Below are positions 1-10,140 of a DNA stretch of 64,000 bases, piece after piece. Position numbers and translations under genes: made by a program. The notes under the pieces were generated by a model, which had not been told where the DNA came from, did no database searches, and worked only from the letters and a program-made list of their open reading frames with translations. This stretch comes from Myotis daubentonii (taxonomy: Eukaryota > Chordata > Mammalia > Chiroptera > Vespertilionidae). How positions within the stretch are numbered: position 1 is the first letter of the stretch; each line of letters starts with the position of its first letter. The stretch spans positions 74,219,469-74,283,468 of the forward strand of contig NC_081847.1 of assembly GCF_963259705.1 (NCBI RefSeq). The letters are read 5' to 3'.

Positions 1-679
1 GCTTTGCTGGGTAAAGTAATCTTGGTTGTAGGTTCTTGGCATTCATCACTTTGTATATTTCTTGCCACTCCCTTCTTGCTGCTTTTAGGATTCTCTCTTT
101 GTCTTTTGCTATTGGCATTTTAATTATGATGTGTCTTGGTGTGGTCCTCTTTGGATTCCTTTTGTTTGGGGTTCTCTGTGCTTCCTGGACTTGTAAGTCT
201 CTTTTTTTCACCAGGTAGGGGAAGTTTTATGTCATTATTTCTTCAAATAGGTTTTCAATATCTTGCTTTCTCTCTTCTTCTGGCACCCCCATAATTTGGA
301 TGTTGGTTCATTTGAAGTTGTCCCAGAGGCTCCTTACACTATCTTCATATTTTTGGATTCTTTTTTCTTTTTGCTTTTCTGGTTGGGTGTTTTCCGCTTC
401 TTTGTACTTCAAATCTTTGACTTGATTCTTGCAATCCTCTAGTCTGCTGTTGGATCTCTGTATATTATTCTTTATTTCAGTCAGTGTATGCTTAATTTCT
501 AGTTGGTCCTTTTTCATATCCTCGAGGGTCTCACTACACTTATTGAGGGTCTTACTAGATTTATCAGCAGTTTCTAGAAAATTCTTGAATAACCTTATAA
601 CCGTGGTTTTGAACTCTATATCCAGTAGTTTGCTTTCCTCCATTTCTGTCATTTGTGACCTGTTTCTTTGTCTCCACAT
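1..679 (-). pseudogene. L1 ORF1 (ORF1p, RNA-binding chaperone) fragment, broken by stops
   Basis: From an ATG at 679 the minus strand encodes a charged, coiled-coil-like N-terminus rich in K, E, L and N, followed at about residues 107-123 by KRIQKYEDSVRSLWDNFK. This resembles the start of the L1 ORF1p RRM region. The frame then hits TGA just left of 308. Beyond that stop the same frame continues with recognisable ORF1p sequence (TNIQIMGVPEEE..., then KDKERILKAA...), and a second stop (TAA) lies near 226-230. ORF1p normally coats L1 RNA in cytoplasmic particles as a trimer. This copy cannot make the full protein. The stops look like ordinary decay, including a likely CGA-to-TGA CpG change. Confidence 0.85.
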
Positions 680-1796
680 TTTAGCTGCTTCCCTGTGTTG
701 ATAGAGTGGCTTTCTGTGCTAGGTGTTCTATAGGGCCCAGTGGCTCAGCCTCCCAAATTACCTGAGGTGGACACTCTTGATGCACCCCCTTGTGGGCTGT
801 GTGAACAGTCTTGTTGTAGTTAAGCCTTGATTGTAGTTGGTATCACTGGGATGAATTGATCTCCAGGCCAATTGGCTGTGAGAATCAGCTGTGTCTATGA
901 TAGGAGAACCTCTGTGATGGAGACACCCTTCTGGGGAAAGACTTGCTTCAGTGGGGCTTTGGTGCTCACAGAATCTGCCCCCTGAGTGTGTCCCTTTTGG
1001 ATCTGAGGAGTTGTAATCTGGGTGGTCCCACTCTGACCACTGGGTACACTGGCTCTTGGATCTCTAGGGAGGTGCTAATTTAGCCTCTGTGTGAGGCTAC
1101 CCAGCAGGAGCTATGGAGAGATCTGAAGATTCCTCTTCTTTGTTTGGGGTTTGGAGGTGCTCAGATGAGGCCCAGCTGTGAAGCAATGCAAGCTGCTGTG
1201 GGGCCTTGGGCCTTCTTTTGGATGTTCTGGGTCTCTCTGACCCAGCTGAAGTTTGTTAGGTAATTTTAGATTGCAAAGGACCAGGCCATTCATATGCAAA
1301 AGCCTCTGCACACAGCTTGGGTGGGGCGGAGTCTCAGGGAATCAACAGGGCGAAGCAAACAGCTATGGCTGATCCTCAGCCCTGCCCTAAGAGGCCCCGG
1401 GCCTCAGTGTCCAGCAGTAATCACGGCAAGCAACTCTGAGAGAAAGCCGCCCTTGAGTTCCACCAGATGCCAGACAGTCCAGTTTCTCCCGGTATGAGTC
1501 TGGGTCCCCAGAGACTTGCCTGGAACTGGAGTTCAGAGCAGTCGGGAGCTTGAGACTCCCTCCCGAATGAAAAAGACAACTACATCTTCAGTTGCCAGCC
1601 CTTTCCGCGTGCACCTCCATACCTCTGCACTTTACGTCCGCACCTCCTCTGAGTCTCAGTGTGCTTTTCTCTTTCCTTCTTGTTGTAGAATTTTCACTCA
1701 GCCAGCCTTCCTGTGGTTCTGGATGATGTCCGTTTTGTCTTTTAGTTGTATTTTTGAAGTGGTTGTGCGAGGCAGCAATTTCAAGTGTTTACCTAT

Positions 1797-1807
1797 GCCG
1801 CCATCTT
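1797..1807 (-). promoter_or_regulatory. YY1-type site at the L1 5' end
   Basis: The minus strand reads AAGATGGCGGC, a match to the YY1 motif (core ATGGCGG). In other mammals a YY1 site near the L1 5' end helps set the transcription start. Its position within about 25 bases of the inferred element start supports the boundary call. Activity in bat cells is not shown by the sequence. Confidence 0.6.
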
Positions 1808-1830
1808 TGTTTCTCCTAATTTTCTTTTCT

Positions 1831-2172
1831 TAACACTCTAACACCTATGGACCACCATGCCCAATACAGGTTTCTTACACAGGGTTTCTAGTTGCAAAAC
1901 ATCTATGGGTTGAATCCAGGATGATTCCCAGAGTAAGCATTAGTTAACAGGATGTCTTTGGATGGTTATTTATATTAAATGAATGAATGTTTTAAATGGA
2001 TGAATTGAATGCTTAACTGAATAAATGACTAAATGAGCAAGTGAATTAATGAATGTCTGAAACAAACTTTCTGTGATATTTTAATATGGGGCACAGGGGA
2101 GGGGTCCATTGAGGAACCATGGGAACTCCTCTCAATGGAGACAATGCCAGTTGGGTTCCAGATATGTAATCA
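1831..2172. other. Non-genic spacer with ATGA/AATG-rich low complexity
   Basis: There is no coding signal or clear repeat head. From about 1975 to 2060 the sequence is a degenerate run of AATGAATG/AATTGAATG-like words, probably an eroded tetranucleotide microsatellite or an L2-type tail. Confidence 0.4.
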
Positions 2173-2203
2173 CTTGAGGACCGGTGCACAAAATTCATGC
2201 ACG

Positions 2204-2251
<48 letters not shown>

Positions 2252-2644
2252 CTCAGCCAAGCTTGCACCCTCTCCAACCTGGGACCCCTCGAGGGTTGTT
2301 TGCCCATTTAGGCCCGATCCCAGTGGTCCCCAACTGCCCTCCCCTGCCAGCCCAGTCACCCCTAACTGCCCTCCCCTGTAGGCCTGGCTGCCCCCAATTT
2401 CCCTCTCCTGCTAACATGGTCACCCCTAACTTCCCTCCCCTGCTGGCCTGATCACCCACAACTGCCCTCCCCTACAGGCCATCTTGTGGCCACATGGGGG
2501 CGGCCATCTTTGACCACATGGGAGTGGCCATCTTGTGTTGGAGTGATGGTCAATTTGCATACTGGTCATGACTAATTAGCATATTCTGTCTTGACTGTGA
2601 GGGTGTCATGACCAATTTGCATATTACCCTTTTATTAGTATAGA
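2173..2644 (-). mobile_element. Non-autonomous Helitron (HeliBat type)
   Basis: The minus-strand 5' end reads TCTATACTAATAAAAGGG (from 2644). The 3' end has the GTGCATGAATTTTGTGCAC-like hairpin followed by a decayed CTRR terminus (CAAG) at 2173-2176. The flanks are A on the left and T on the right, fitting the A/T insertion rule of Helitrons with no target duplication. The interior is GC-rich with repeated CCCCTCCC/ACTGCCC units and has no Rep/helicase coding, so it must have been moved in trans. Confidence 0.9.
2206..2247. repeat. (GT)n microsatellite inside the Helitron
   Basis: About 21 uninterrupted GT units directly follow the 3' hairpin side of the Helitron. A second Helitron, at 14449, also abuts a CA/GT tract. 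Confidence 0.95.
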
Positions 2645-3959
2645 TGTCTAAGTTGCATGGAGTGTTGAGAAGGCTCTCTGAAAGAAGAAGACATTGAGTT
2701 GGGCTCTGAATAATGTAAATACTTTTTTATTGTTTAATTGATTTTTGAGTTTGGGACTTACTGAGGTTATTTTTGTGTTGGCTAATATATGGATGATATT
2801 TGTAGATGTCACATGAATATTTTACAAAACCAGGATTTTCTATTTTCAGCCTATCTCTATTTTCTGCCAACGCGTATTGGGCTGAGAAAGGTGAGAGTGA
2901 GTCTCTTCATCTTATGAGTGCACTTCCATTGATGCCTCCTTGTTATTTCTATAGTTTCTTCATTATTTATTTTGTTGCTATGCTATTTGGTGTCCAAAGA
3001 TATATGAGTGCTTTCTCTGAATTTTATTTGTTCCCATTGTCATTGCCGAGTAGATTGATCCAATATATGTAGTCAGTGGGGGAAAACACACACATGACAA
3101 GCAGGGGGTTGGTGATCCAAAAAAAAAAAAAATGACACAAAATTTAGGGAACAGTGAGGACACTATCTCATCTATGATAAACAAAATAGAACATGAAAGT
3201 GAAAAGAAAGAGAGAAAGATGGGTATTTTTTTGAATGTTTCCTGTTGGTACTTTGGCCCTGTTTTCTTATTTGGTCTCCATAACATGGTCTGAGATGGGT
3301 ATTGGCATCCACATTTCATACATAAAAGAAGTGATGATGGAGAGGTTCAGTGACTTAGCAGAAGTTACTCCTTATACATTAAAATTCAAACCGTATTCTC
3401 TGTTGGTCACACATTTTTTACTCTGACATTCAGTGCGTTGGGATAGAAGATACAGAAGACTGCAAAGACAAGACTAGATAAGGGAAGCCAAGATTATGGG
3501 AAGTCTAGAGACCTGGGTGAAATCTTTGTGCAACACAATCTCTGACAGTGTGGCTTAGGTGTGTTTGGCCACAAGGCAACCCCAGTCCCTTGCTTTGGTA
3601 GAAGCTGGATCAGAGGGCAGGTGAGTAGAGCTGTATCCAGAGGGATGAAACTCAAACCTGAAGCTAAAAGTGACTTTGAAAGGTTGGGTCCTGATACTTG
3701 GGCAGGGGTGGAATGTTCAATTTAGGAAACAACCTTCTGTAAAAAAGGCCAAGGTGCGAAGTTGAAAATTCACTTGGGGGATTATTGTAAAAGTTTAGAA
3801 CTCAGCACTGTGACCTTGATTAAAAAGGAACAACATTAAAGATGGAAGACAATGGGGAGAGAATATGAGAGACATTTGGAAGGAAGAGGTTGTCTGACTT
3901 ATTGTTGATTGCATATTTGAGGTGACAAAAATACTTTTGCAACAAAAATAAAATCCAGT
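2645..3959. other. Mostly unique non-coding DNA
   Basis: Stops occur in every frame and no exon signal stands out. About 2650-2720 faintly resembles reversed L2. An A-run of about 13-14 sits at 3119-3132 without an adjacent SINE or pseudogene body. A CAG/GTGAGTA donor-like site lies near 3621 but lacks a convincing partner exon. Confidence 0.5.
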
Positions 3960-4155
3960 GAGTAAGTACTGTCTTAGGCCTTTTACATTCATTTTCTCAT
4001 TTTGCCTTCAAAACAATTTTGTGAAATACATGCCATGATCCTTACTTACAGATGGGAAAACTGAGGCTCAGAGAGGTTGAATGACTAGTATAAATTCCTT
4101 AGAGGTGGAATTTAAGTCCAGTTACTTCTAATTCTAAAATCTAACCTCTTCACAC
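3960..4155 (-). mobile_element. MIR SINE (ancient)
   Basis: The plus strand shows the reverse MIR core: a poorly kept CATTTTACAGATGAGG-like segment, then AAACTGAGGCTCAGAGAGGTT at about 4059-4079 and a weak ATTTAAGTCCAG/TCTAA end. It is strongly diverged, as expected for this pan-mammalian tRNA-derived SINE. Confidence 0.75.
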
Positions 4156-4908
4156 AAGGAGCTGAAGGCACTGCCTATATACGGAGGAAAAAAAAATGGG
4201 TCTCCAGTGGCCAGGATATTGGAGGAACTATGTTAAACAAATATCTGCTTCTTTACAAAATATGAAAACAAGGCAGAGTGCTGAGTCACTCACCCCAAAA
4301 AGCCCGAGGGAGGTAATTATAAACAGCTGGGACAGACATCATGGGGCGCCACCCGAGAAAGCAGAGGAGAAGCAGGAAGGCGCTAGCTTCAGAAAGGAGA
4401 AGGAGAACTGAAGCAGGGAAGTTATTTCAGAGGACAGAGCATGGCCAGACAGAACCGGATAGAGCCACACAGAGCAGGAGCCTGTTGTTATCAAAAGAAA
4501 AAATAAAAGAGATCAAATTCTAAAAACTCAAGAGTTCCTGGAGCTAGGATGTCTCCCTATAAACATTAAAGTAATAGCCACATGGCCTCAAACCCTAAAG
4601 CCTTCATGCTCCATCATAAGAAGGTAAGTTTGAGTTGGGACAATACAAGTGGTGAGGAGACCCATGCAAACTCTTTCGGAGGAAATGGAATGATGAAGCC
4701 CCCCATGCATACTTAGGGTTTATTTTTTCTTAGTCTTCTCTCCTGTAGGCACATGTGGCTTATCTTGAAAGGTTAAGTAAGTCAGGTTTTTAAATTGATG
4801 GATGACCACTTGACTTTTGATAGACAATTCCTGAGTCCACTGAGTTAATTTCCCCTTCCTGAAATTGCTGCACCTCTCAATTGTTATGTAAGTAACAATT
4901 GCTATGTA
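4156..4908. other. Unique non-coding DNA
   Basis: No repeat family or gene is recognised. An AAG/GTAAGTTT splice-donor-like sequence occurs at about 4622 but no acceptor upstream pairs with it. At the right end are two copies of a 16-mer, CAATTGTTATGTAAGT (4878-4893) and CAATTGCTATGTAAGT (4896-4911), the second touching the inverted repeat that follows. Confidence 0.5.
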
Positions 4909-5036
4909 AGTCCTCCCTTAGCCAGGGCTTGGGCTCAGGAGCTGCTCAGTTGATCCCATAGTCTAAGCTACCCCCATGGGTGACTATGGGATCATCTGAG
5001 CAGCTCCTGGGCCCAAGCCCTGGCTAAGGGAGGACT
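4909..5036. repeat. 55-bp near-perfect inverted repeat (hairpin-forming)
   Basis: The left arm 4909-4963 and right arm 4982-5036 are reverse complements at 53 of 55 positions, separated by an 18-base spacer (4964-4981). One of the two mismatches would be a G-U pair in plus-strand RNA. No terminal-repeat signature or flanking target duplication is seen, so it does not look like a standard MITE. A transcript would fold into a hairpin of about 128 nt, longer than usual for a pre-miRNA (about 60-90 nt) but in the range of long hairpin RNAs. Origin could be a template-switch inverted duplication. Confidence 0.95.
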
Positions 5037-5053
5037 GGCCCTGCAACCATAGC

Positions 5054-5079
5054 TAATGATAGAATGTCATCCTATCATT
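5054..5079. repeat. Small perfect palindromic stem
   Basis: AATGATAG (5054-5061) and CTATCATT (5072-5079) are perfect reverse complements around a 10-base loop, 18 bases to the right of the large hairpin. It may be incidental. Confidence 0.6.
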
Positions 5080-5539
5080 CCAAAAATGGGAAGTCGGCAG
5101 GGGAAGTGAATTGGGAGTGTGGGTGAGGCATGCTCATTTTTCTGCACCCAGACAATATCTTTCCCCATCTGCTCTATTCCTTGGACTTAGCTAGAGGTCC
5201 AAGGACAAGTTGGATGTGGGGCAGTAGCTTCAAGTGAAAAAGGGCTGGCAGAAATGTCCTCTGTAGGCCTTTAGGCTTAGATGAGGGGAGATGGATGGGC
5301 AACTGGACATAAACATATTAATTTGCAAATAACTGGCCCAATTAAGTGAGCAGTGTCTATTGCAAATGGAAGTAATGTAGAAGGAGAAAGATAGTTAAAT
5401 GGAACACAAGAGGACTCATCCCTTGTCTTTGGCATGAGTGTAAAAATGTGTCACTGTGATGTTAAGGATCAGATGCCAAGTGTGAACATAAACAAGTCTC
5501 AGACAGACTTGGGTCTGAACTGCAGTTCTTCATTTCAGA
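5080..5539. other. Unique non-coding DNA
   Basis: No gene or recognisable repeat is seen. Confidence 0.4.
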
Positions 5540-5685
5540 GCTGTCTGAGATCAAACAACATTCAAAACCTCTCTGAAACTCTCCTATATGTGGAGCTAAA
5601 GATACAAGGATGAACCTGGATTAATGCCTGTAAAGTATCTGATGTGGGACCTGATACAGAGTCAATTCTCAGTGAGTACTAGTGG
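5540..5685 (+). mobile_element. MIR-like SINE fragment
   Basis: Diverged MIR layout: CAAACCTCTCTGAAACTC, a GATACAAGGATGAA segment and a GTGGGACCTGATACAGAGTCAATTCTCAGTGA-like tail. A second weak reverse-oriented MIR-like stretch lies at about 5785-5890. Confidence 0.45.
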
Positions 5686-5889
5686 CCTTTCTCTTCCTTC
5701 TGAGGAGCAATAAGAATAATGAAGATAGCAGGGTAGCCAAAGCCTCTGCCTACAATTTAGTTGGAAAACCCCATAGTTATAACAGTTTAGGTCAACAAGA
5801 ATTATTAAGTGCCAGGCACATTAATGGCAAAATCAAAGCAGAGCTTAATAACAGAGCTTGTTCAAGGTCATGGACCTGTTAGGTAGGAC

Positions 5890-6639
5890 TCAAATTTAGT
5901 TTTCCCAAAGCTGCTTGGAAGGTTGGGTCTGGGTTCCTCATTCTCTAGCTCATCTCATTAAGGTCAGAGAGTCTGTGTTTTTAATTAAAACCCAAATGCT
6001 TCCATTTAGTGAACATAACTCACATCTCAACAGCCATTAGGAGCACAATGGAAGCCTCCCCCTGGCCTTAATAAGATCAAGAAAGAAACAACAGCAGCCA
6101 CTATCTCCCCATCTCCCTTGGCTCCACAGCTTGTGTCTCTTTCTCTCTGGGAAGTCTATGAGTCAGGATCCATTCCTAGGGATGCCAGCCCAGGAAGCTG
6201 CACTCAGTTTGCCTGTGCATGCAGGGGACCTGGCCCTCTCCAGGACTCCACAACAAGGCATGTGGTCTTGGGCTGCATACTGAGCATGCTTCTTAGATAG
6301 AAGCTGTCTCTGGTCCTCCAGCTGCCTTCCTCCCACAGCAGGTGATGGCTCCTGCCCAGGGAGATAATGAAACGAATGAGTTCCATCCTTTGTAATTCAG
6401 TGGATGCTTTCTGAGTTTGCTCAAGGAGGAGGTTGAGGACCTTCTGCAAAGATTGGAATAGAAGGAGGAAGCCCCCTCTCTTCCATCTTTTATCACTCAG
6501 AGACACAGAACATAAAACCTTGTCTTGCTTGAGTTCATGTCTCTTTTCTGTCTATGGAACAGGACTCATGGGGACGACATGAGTTCTGATATTTGATGAC
6601 TGGAACAGGACTCATGGGGACACAGAATCTGCTCTGGAG
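5890..6639. other. Unique non-coding DNA
   Basis: No gene is recognised. Short open frames on the minus strand at 6204-6506 overlap in two frames and show no protein-like features. It contains the 20-base direct repeat at 6556-6621. Confidence 0.4.
6556..6621 (+). repeat. 20-base direct repeat pair
   Basis: GGAACAGGACTCATGGGGAC occurs at 6556-6575 and again, identical, at 6602-6621, with a 26-base spacer (repeat period 46). Confidence 0.95.
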
Positions 6640-6800
6640 CAGACAGACATGGGTTAATACCCCAACTCTTGCACTTATCAATTCTTGGATCTTAGAAAAT
6701 TGCTCTTTGATTTTCCATTTCATCAAAGGATATTGTAGGATGGAAGTAAATACCTAATATAATGAAGGCACATAGTACATGCTCAATAAATGGCAGTTAA
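6640..6800 (+). mobile_element. MIR SINE (ancient)
   Basis: MIR order is kept: ACATGGGTTAATACCCCAACTCTTGCACTTA, then TTGGATCTTAGAAAATTGC, and the tail GGCACATAGTACATGCTCAATAAATGGCAGTTA. Confidence 0.7.
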
Positions 6801-7575
6801 AATAATATCCCCCATATATCAACTTCATACACACGGATGCAAAAGAATGTATATGCCCTGCCTTACATTGTTAGCAAGAATACCCCCTTAAAATTCTACC
6901 ACAGAGCCATATTCTATTGTTCAGACCAAGCACCACATATCATAAATTCCCTGGATTTCTCCCAAACAGAAGACAGGGCTGCTTGAAGCTAAAGAAGTGG
7001 GAAAACAGACAACATTTCTGTTTCTGAGGTCTGTTAAGCAATAGGAAAACACCCTTTGGGGGTGATTGCTGACAAAAAAAACCCTTCCTGTTCCAAACTG
7101 GAGACAAAGACTAGAGCATGGGAAGGAAGCAAGCCAGCAGTGGTTTTGTTTGAGACCAGCTGGCTCATCTGATCAGGCAGGGTCCCAGTGCAGGGCTCTC
7201 CTCTCCCCACCCCCTGCATTCTCTGAGCAAAGCCATCAGAATGGGAGGTCACCATATTGGCCAAAGACTTGTCCCATGGGTCTTGGAGAGTGACAAAAGT
7301 AACACAGAATTTCTTTGCAGGGTGGTCTCTGACGGGAACAGAGACTCCAGGAAAAGTGTTGACGATAGAACATTAAAACAGAAACACATTTTTGGGGTTA
7401 AGTTTTCCAACTTGGGGTCCAAACTCCCAGACAATATTGAAACCTTAGTACAAAGACAATGCTCCTTGGGGTTTAGATCTCATGGGTTTCCTCCCTACTA
7501 CTGTTTTCTTCCCTAAACACAAAAGAAAGGGAAGCTCTGCTCTCCAGGATGAAGCTAGAGAGAGAGTGGAGCCAT
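6801..7575. other. Unique non-coding DNA
   Basis: No known repeat or exon is recognised. Overlapping short frames on both strands at 7034-7516 have no recognisable domain. Confidence 0.4.
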
Positions 7576-7935
7576 TTATTTACAGTGGAGGAGATGGTTT
7601 CCCGAGGATTTGTAGGAAAATGCCCTTTGCCTGCAGGCTCTTGGCACCCAGGCTGGCCTAAACTGATTAAAGCTCCATTCAGAATTGCAATAACCTAAAA
7701 GATATGCTCGGGCCACTGATGGGCCTCCAGATTGGCCGTTGAAGTGATCGCTCTCTCTGGGATTGTGGCTGCTGTATTTTTGGAAACTGGGCACTTAAAA
7801 AAATTTTCTATTTTCTCATGGCTCTGCGTGCGGACCTCATTAATTTCCCAAAGTCTCTGCAGAAGAACAATTGCTCTAATTTCATCTGGCAAGGTTCTAA
7901 AGCTCGAAAATTTCATTCCTCATATAATATAAAAT
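7576..7935. promoter_or_regulatory. Candidate conserved non-coding element
   Basis: Repeat-free sequence dense in developmental factor-type words: CATTAATTT and CTAATTT (homeodomain), CAATTG and CATCTGG (E-boxes), AACAAT (SOX-like), TGATCG. It also carries a 73-codon minus-strand frame of normal amino-acid composition. Conservation cannot be assessed from one sequence; this is inference from motif texture only. Confidence 0.25.
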
Positions 7936-8079
7936 ATATGGAACATGAATAGACACACTTATATATGACCTCTGTAATGGATGATTCCATATACATAATA
8001 GGCTACACCCCCTACGCAAACATGCACATATGTGTATATAAATATTTTTTTTCCTTGCCTTCCTGCCCTTATCCCGGAA

Positions 8080-8360
8080 TTCTTAGCAATTTGGCTTGTC
8101 CCTGTTTATTAATGATGTTCCCAGAGCAGAGCTCATTGGTGCATTTTCAGCAATGGGCTGATTAATGGGTGGGCACAGGGGAGCTCTTGGGGAGCCTGGG
8201 CATTGCCGGCTTGTTGACCTTGATGCTCAGGGGATAGTCTCACTTCAAACTATGGAATCTCAGTTAGCATCATAAATTGTGGAGCCACTGGTTTTATTGC
8301 CCTTCTGCCTCCTGCTGGGAATGTTGTTTCTCTTTAATAATGGGCTGAGCAGCAGCCATG
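8080..8360. promoter_or_regulatory. Candidate enhancer-like unique block
   Basis: Repeat-free and rich in paired homeodomain words (TTATTAATGATG, CTGATTAATGGG, TTTAATAATGGG) with TGACCTTGA, a nuclear-receptor half-site type sequence, near 8216. It lies just left of a polypyrimidine stretch and the CA tract. Confidence 0.25.
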
Positions 8361-8454
8361 AGCACTTCCCCTCCTCCTCCTCCCTCCACAACTTGCTTGT
8401 CCACTATCCTCCCCCACCTCCATTCTTCATTTCCCAACCCTGGTCACCAAAGTA

Positions 8455-8456
<2 letters not shown>

Positions 8457-8498
<42 letters not shown>

Positions 8499-8640
8499 CA
8501 CACACACACGTGTGCACGCACACACACGTGAACATGTGCAAGCATGCATGTGCACATGCACATACTCATGCACAAGTGCTCACAGAATCACACACATTTA
8601 TATGCATCATACACACCCATGTATATATATATATATATAG
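8457..8640. repeat. (CA)n tract grading into alternating purine-pyrimidine and (TA)n
   Basis: Pure CA runs over about 8457-8494, then CACGTGTGCACGCACACAC..., CATGCATGTGCACATGCACAT..., ending with a short (TA)n at 8623-8639. Nearly the whole 180 bases alternate purine and pyrimidine. Confidence 0.95.
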
Positions 8641-8989
8641 AAACCTATCACTCCCCCTCCTTTAGCTTCAGGATTTAGTAAAGACACACCCCTCTATTCC
8701 TTGGCACAGCTAAATCAGTCAGAGATTTTCAAAGGACACTTTTCTGAGCTACTAAGAAAAACAGAAAGTAACCAATCTTAGAAAATATGAAGAGCTTAAA
8801 AATAGTCTTGTTTTCAAAATAGAGATCTCTAGAATCTCAGTAGAAATAGAGAAGAGCTGGCCTGCCTTCTAAGCACTGTTCTCGGAAGAGCCAGGATAAC
8901 TTGCCTTGCTTCCTCCTTTCTGCACTCCTCTGGCCTCCAAGAGCCATTCCATTCCTTGGGACTCAGGGACTAATCTCCAAATGGAAGCC
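8641..8989. other. Unique non-coding DNA
   Basis: No gene or clear repeat is seen. Confidence 0.35.
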
Positions 8990-9365
8990 TGCCTGCAGCT
9001 GGACACAAGGGAAGATCACTTCCCCGCCTGATGTCCCTCCTCCTTCTAGATGCACCCCACTCCTGCACCTAGAAAGCCCCAACTTCTGCTTCAGACTTCT
9101 GCTCAGTTGTCACTGCTTTAGGGAAGCCCAGTCTACCAAACCCCTCTCTTTACATCCTTTTCCCTTCACAGCAACCCCCGCAGTTATCAATGTATGTTTA
9201 CTTGTGGGAGCATTTGCTTAATGTCTGTTTCCAGAGCTGAAGTGTAAACTCCTTCAGTGCATGGATCCCACATCTGATTGTTTTCACCCATAAGCCCCCA
9301 GCATCCATCCCATTACCAGGATCGTCGTAGTTCACATTCAATAAATATTTGTTGATTGAATAAAC
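8990..9365 (+). mobile_element. L2 LINE, 3' end (ancient)
   Basis: Typical L2 3' layout: CTTCTGCTCAGTTGTCACTG near 9096-9116, TTAGGGAAGCCCAGTCTACC, TTACTTGTGGGAGCATTTGCTTAATG, GAGCTGAAGTGTAAACTCC, TCAGTGCATGGATCC, and the terminal TTCAATAAATATTTGTTGATTGAATAA. Confidence 0.75.
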
Positions 9366-10140
9366 AACCCTCCTGTATTGCTTTACACACATAGGAGAGG
9401 TGGTTTTCCAAATCTAGTTCAGATGTCCAGGACAAATATCTGTTTCCAAATTGTAGTAGATGCTGTTGGTGTCCTGCTCAGATTTCCTTCTGAGCTGGTG
9501 TCTCTCTCTCTCTGGGTGGTAGTGACTCATGGCTGGATGCTTCTTTAAACAATTACTCTGAGATCAAGAGCTGTCTCACCCCTGGGAAGCTACAATCCCC
9601 CAAGAAGATGGTTAGCAGCCAATGGCCAAGTACCATAGGGGGAAGAGAAGCCTGGCCCCCTTGCCTCCAGGTGCACATTCTCTGGGGTGTCCGGGCTGCA
9701 GAGCTGTCTGTGGCATTAGGCTGAGACAAGCCTTCAGCTGAATCCACTTCTCCTGTTTTGTTTTGCTCTCCTCATACCCTTACAGTTTTTACTTGAGAGT
9801 GCTTCCTTAATAACTCATTTGTTAATTCTCTATCTCAGAACTGCTTCTGGTGGATCTAAACTAAAACACATTCAATATTCATAACCGGTGGGACTCTGAT
9901 AAACTGACTCTCTGAAAAACCAACAGACAACAGCAACTCTGTTTTATAGTACTTGCCAGTTTCCATGGTATAAATAACTTCCACTTTGGCCAATTTCAAG
10001 CTACCAATGGGATGTCACTGAGCGCAACATTCGGAAGATATGAGCACAATTGGCTCTTGGGAGTTGGTATGATATGTGCCCTTAATACCATAGCTCATAA
10101 TATATGTGAAATGTAAGTTATACACATAATATTAATATTA
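9366..10140. other. Unique non-coding DNA
   Basis: No gene, RNA gene or recognisable repeat is seen. Confidence 0.4.

Larger units (their letters stand above)
1..1830 (-). mobile_element. LINE-1, 5' end (5'UTR plus start of ORF1), continues beyond the window
   Basis: Read on the minus strand, the element starts near 1810-1830, has a GC-rich 5'UTR of about 1.1 kb down to about 690, and enters ORF1 up to the window edge. The 5' terminus carries the AAGATGGCGGC block typical of placental L1 promoters. The rest of the element, including ORF2, the 3'UTR and poly(A), lies outside. Most L1 copies are 5' truncated, so a preserved 5' end suggests a once full-length insertion. The target duplication cannot be checked because only one end is visible. 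Confidence 0.85.

Noticed and set aside
2184..2451. Cysteine/valine-repeat protein frames
   Set aside because: Translation of the (GT)n tract within a Helitron.
3600..3630. Possible 19-nt microexon between GGTAG and GTGAGTA
   Set aside because: The upstream pyrimidine tract is short and broken. The pair is much weaker than the one at 12938.
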